The position numbers and the translations under genes were made by a program. From an uncultured Acidobacteriota bacterium (lineage in GTDB: Bacteria; Acidobacteriota; Thermoanaerobaculia; Gp7-AA8), in NCBI GenBank assembly GCA_946887105.1, contig CAMPKJ010000112.1, positions 1 to 14,368 of the forward strand: 14,368 nucleotides of DNA. The letters are read 5' to 3'. The notes beneath the pieces are model-generated. The model had not been told where the DNA came from and did no database searches. It was given only the letters and a program-made list of their open reading frames with translations. Below are positions 13,763-14,368 of the stretch, piece by piece (the first letter of the stretch is position 1; the number at the start of each line of letters is the position of its first letter).

Positions 13763-14350
13763 TTGCGTTACCGAGTGGATGACGTCCCGTGGTTCTGGCG
13801 GCCGTTCTGGCTGGCCTGGTCGTGGCTTCTCGCGGTGGTGTTCGGAGCGCTGCTGACCGTTCTCCATGCGACCTGCCGCATCCGAATCGAGGGCTCGGAA
13901 AATCTCTCGCCCGGCGCGAATTACATCTACAGCTACTGGCACCGCGGTCTCGGTTTGTGGTTCATCGCGTTTCTGCGCGGACATGCCGGCCACGTCTGGC
14001 TGCAGCATCCCGCCGCGTACATGAAACCGGTCCATCTCGTGCTGCGATGGATGCGCGTGCGCATGCTCCTCGGATCGAGCGGCGAGGAAGGCCGCAGCGC
14101 CGCGGAAACGCTGGCGGAGCTCGTGCGGGACGGCGCGTCGACGGTCATCACGCCCGATGGCCCGAAGGGACCGCCTCAGGTGTTGAAGAAGGGCGTGCTG
14201 CACATCGCGGCGGGCAGCGGTGTTCCGGTCGTCCCCGTGCGCCTCAGCGCCAGTCCGGCCATCCCGCTGCCGTCGTGGGACGGCAAACGCCTCCCGCTGC
14301 CGTTCTCACGGATCGTGGTGACGTTCGCGCCGCTGCAGGTCACTGCATAA
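13763..14350 (+). CDS. Lysophospholipid acyltransferase-like protein (DUF374 type)
   Basis: A 195-aa protein from TTG 13763, chosen because GGAGAG lies five bases upstream. GTG 13775 is an alternative without a site, and GTG 13715 has AGGAG overlapping it. Residues about 12-36 form a hydrophobic membrane segment. NYIYSYWHRGLGLWFIAF (53-70) holds the W-H catalytic-type motif of the DUF374 group. The segment 128-157 carries TPDGPKGP followed by LKKGVLHIAAGSGVPVVPV, a highly characteristic signature. Family members transfer acyl chains to lysophospholipid or lipid A-like acceptors at the inner membrane; the acceptor here is unknown. It is slightly shorter than the usual 210-230 aa, with the signature region complete. 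Divergence from a desaturase suggests joint work in membrane lipid tailoring, an inference from context. Confidence 0.88.
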   Translation: MRYRVDDVPWFWRPFWLAWSWLLAVVFGALLTVLHATCRIRIEGSENLSPGANYIYSYWHRGLGLWFIAFLRGHAGHVWLQHPAAYMKPVHLVLRWMRVRMLLGSSGEEGRSAAETLAELVRDGASTVITPDGPKGPPQVLKKGVLHIAAGSGVPVVPVRLSASPAIPLPSWDGKRLPLPFSRIVVTFAPLQVTA

Positions 14351-14368
14351 GTGATGCACGAGCGCAGC

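Noticed and set aside
13706..14203. Upstream extension of the desaturase frame to 620 aa
   Set aside because: It is antisense to the acyltransferase, and the recognisable cytochrome b5 domain begins just after ATG 13705.

Overview
The window is high-GC, densely coded chromosomal DNA with many 1-4 bp gene overlaps. It most resembles an Acidobacteriota or related soil/environmental Gram-negative genome. The indications are the PilN N-terminus (NLASRP-type), a secreted protein with an 'LTNAEVIELAKLGL...ALKKAGVS' module, a fused MFS/spermidine-synthase protein and a paired DUF5985 operon. The taxonomy is inferred from protein style, because no rRNA or marker gene is present. I saw no tRNA, rRNA, CRISPR array, transposase or phage gene.

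Region 1 (1-6636, minus strand) is a type IV pilus / type II secretion type assembly operon. In transcription order it reads: a small secreted coiled-coil protein (6636-6109), a truncated duplicate of pilC (5989-5399), a headless fragment of the coiled-coil gene (5473-5269), intact pilC (5149-3935), pilB (3929-2304), pilM (2292-1399), pilN (1402-806), pilO (809-216) and the start of a pilP/gspC-like gene running off the left edge. PilB is the cytoplasmic ATPase, PilC the inner-membrane platform, and PilM-N-O-P the alignment complex that would link them to an outer-membrane secretin. No pilin or secretin gene lies in the window, so pilus and secretion roles cannot be separated. The region carries a perfect 840-bp tandem duplication (4633-6312) covering the end of the coiled-coil gene and the first 172 codons of pilC. 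It is either a very recent duplication or an assembly error.

Region 2 (6675-11107, plus strand) begins 38 bp from the pilus operon start, in divergent orientation. It holds a 1067-aa membrane-fused spermidine-synthase-like protein with a helical-repeat tail, then a 388-aa secreted protein of unknown function with its own strong ribosome binding site.

Region 3 (about 11181-12069, plus strand) is a compact three-gene operon joined by GTGA and ATGA overlaps. It encodes a small winged-helix-like protein followed by two different tiny membrane proteins of the DUF5985 type. This is the best candidate in the window for an uncharacterised conserved system. An 81-aa orphan ORF follows; the sequence just before its start resembles the one before the winged-helix gene.

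Region 4 (12341-14350) is a lipid-modification pair transcribed divergently: a cytochrome b5-fused front-end-type fatty acid desaturase (minus) and a DUF374-type lysophospholipid acyltransferase (plus). The last 18 bases hold nothing recognisable. No stretch longer than 300 bp lacks a gene, and I found no convincing Rho-independent terminator.
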